Shown here piece by piece: positions 46,302 through 46,352 of a DNA stretch of 46,352 nt. The stretch covers positions 1-46,352 of IMG/VR virus record IMGVR_UViG_3300044858_005214. One strand, 5' to 3'. The notes beneath the pieces were generated by a model. The model was given only the letters and a program-made list of their open reading frames with translations. It did no database searches and was not told the origin of the DNA. The stretch comes from a virus. Position 1 is the first letter of the stretch. Every line of letters starts with the position of its first letter. The translations under genes and the position numbers were made by a program.

Positions 46302-46352
46302 AAATGTTTTGTAGTGTGGGGATGGTTTATTATCTTTGTTGTATCACAAACA

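Noticed and set aside
1-46352. Bacterial chromosome segment or prophage
   Set aside because: dnaK, the kinase and FKBP look host-like, but the tRNA cluster with HNH nucleases, many orphan genes and the shared tag fit a large phage; no integrase or host operon is seen.
1-46352. Reassigned stop codon
   Set aside because: Conserved proteins end normally with TAA, TAG or TGA and contain no in-frame stops.

Overview
The window looks like part of a very large tailed-phage (jumbo phage) genome infecting a Bacteroidetes host. It is AT-rich and densely packed. It has ten tRNA genes mixed with HNH nucleases and tiny ORFs, several peptidoglycan-active enzymes, and many small orphan proteins. Shine-Dalgarno sites are mostly lacking. 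Several promoters match the Bacteroidetes primary-sigma form TAnnTTTG. Host-type genes (dnaK, FKBP, a SPOR-domain protein) fit capture from a Bacteroidetes cell. No capsid, terminase, tail or polymerase gene lies in the window, so the phage assignment rests on content and context.

Layout. 1-4440: orphan genes and a minus-strand tRNA operon (Phe, His, Ser, Pro, Met, Ile, Lys, Cys, Trp), with a separate Gln tRNA and an HNH-type nuclease. A host-type promoter at 3906-3935 places the transcript start at a folded 64-nt element. 4440-8540: a Ro60-like TROVE/vWA (DUF2828-type) gene followed by a 540-bp repeat-bearing noncoding tail that ends in a terminator, then small genes, an archaemetzincin and an HNH protein. 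8540-14480: a minus-strand operon of large hydrophobic proteins with peptidoglycan-binding domains, probably virion or ejection proteins. 14500-21960: small membrane proteins, an IMP dehydrogenase/GMP reductase-like enzyme, dnaK with a palindromic operator, and a class II synthetase-like gene preceded by an Asn-rich leader peptide and terminator. 21960-26100: a sensor kinase, a receiver protein and a coiled-coil membrane protein in one operon, then a GH19-type endolysin. 26100-44700: a long accessory region. 44700-46352: an HNH nuclease, a G-rich noncoding stretch with inverted DnaA-box-like sites, and a SPOR-domain protein.

The most striking feature is a short N-terminal module carried by about 19 otherwise unrelated proteins between 12472 and 43882, with about four weaker candidates. 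It is a basic strand ending in (I/L)-x-E, then an amphipathic helix that often ends in a second (I/L)-x-E-Q; a typical form is RLTESDLVKLVKRVISEQ. Behind it sit a GH24 lysozyme, an M15 peptidase fused to an alpha/beta hydrolase, another likely lysozyme, an L,D-transpeptidase-like protein, an HD phosphohydrolase, a hydrophobic protein with a peptidoglycan-binding domain, and many orphans. The (I/L)-x-E signature is what T4-type prohead proteases cut, and T4 internal proteins carry an N-terminal capsid-targeting sequence. I infer that the module packages a large set of effector proteins into the virion for delivery with the DNA.

Many of these genes have a TATTTAT(A/T) box on the coding strand 3-30 bases before the start, while another set has host-type TAnnTTTG boxes. 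This suggests two expression classes. A dispersed repeat of about 45 bp occurs four times near gene ends between 40.3 and 44.7 kb.
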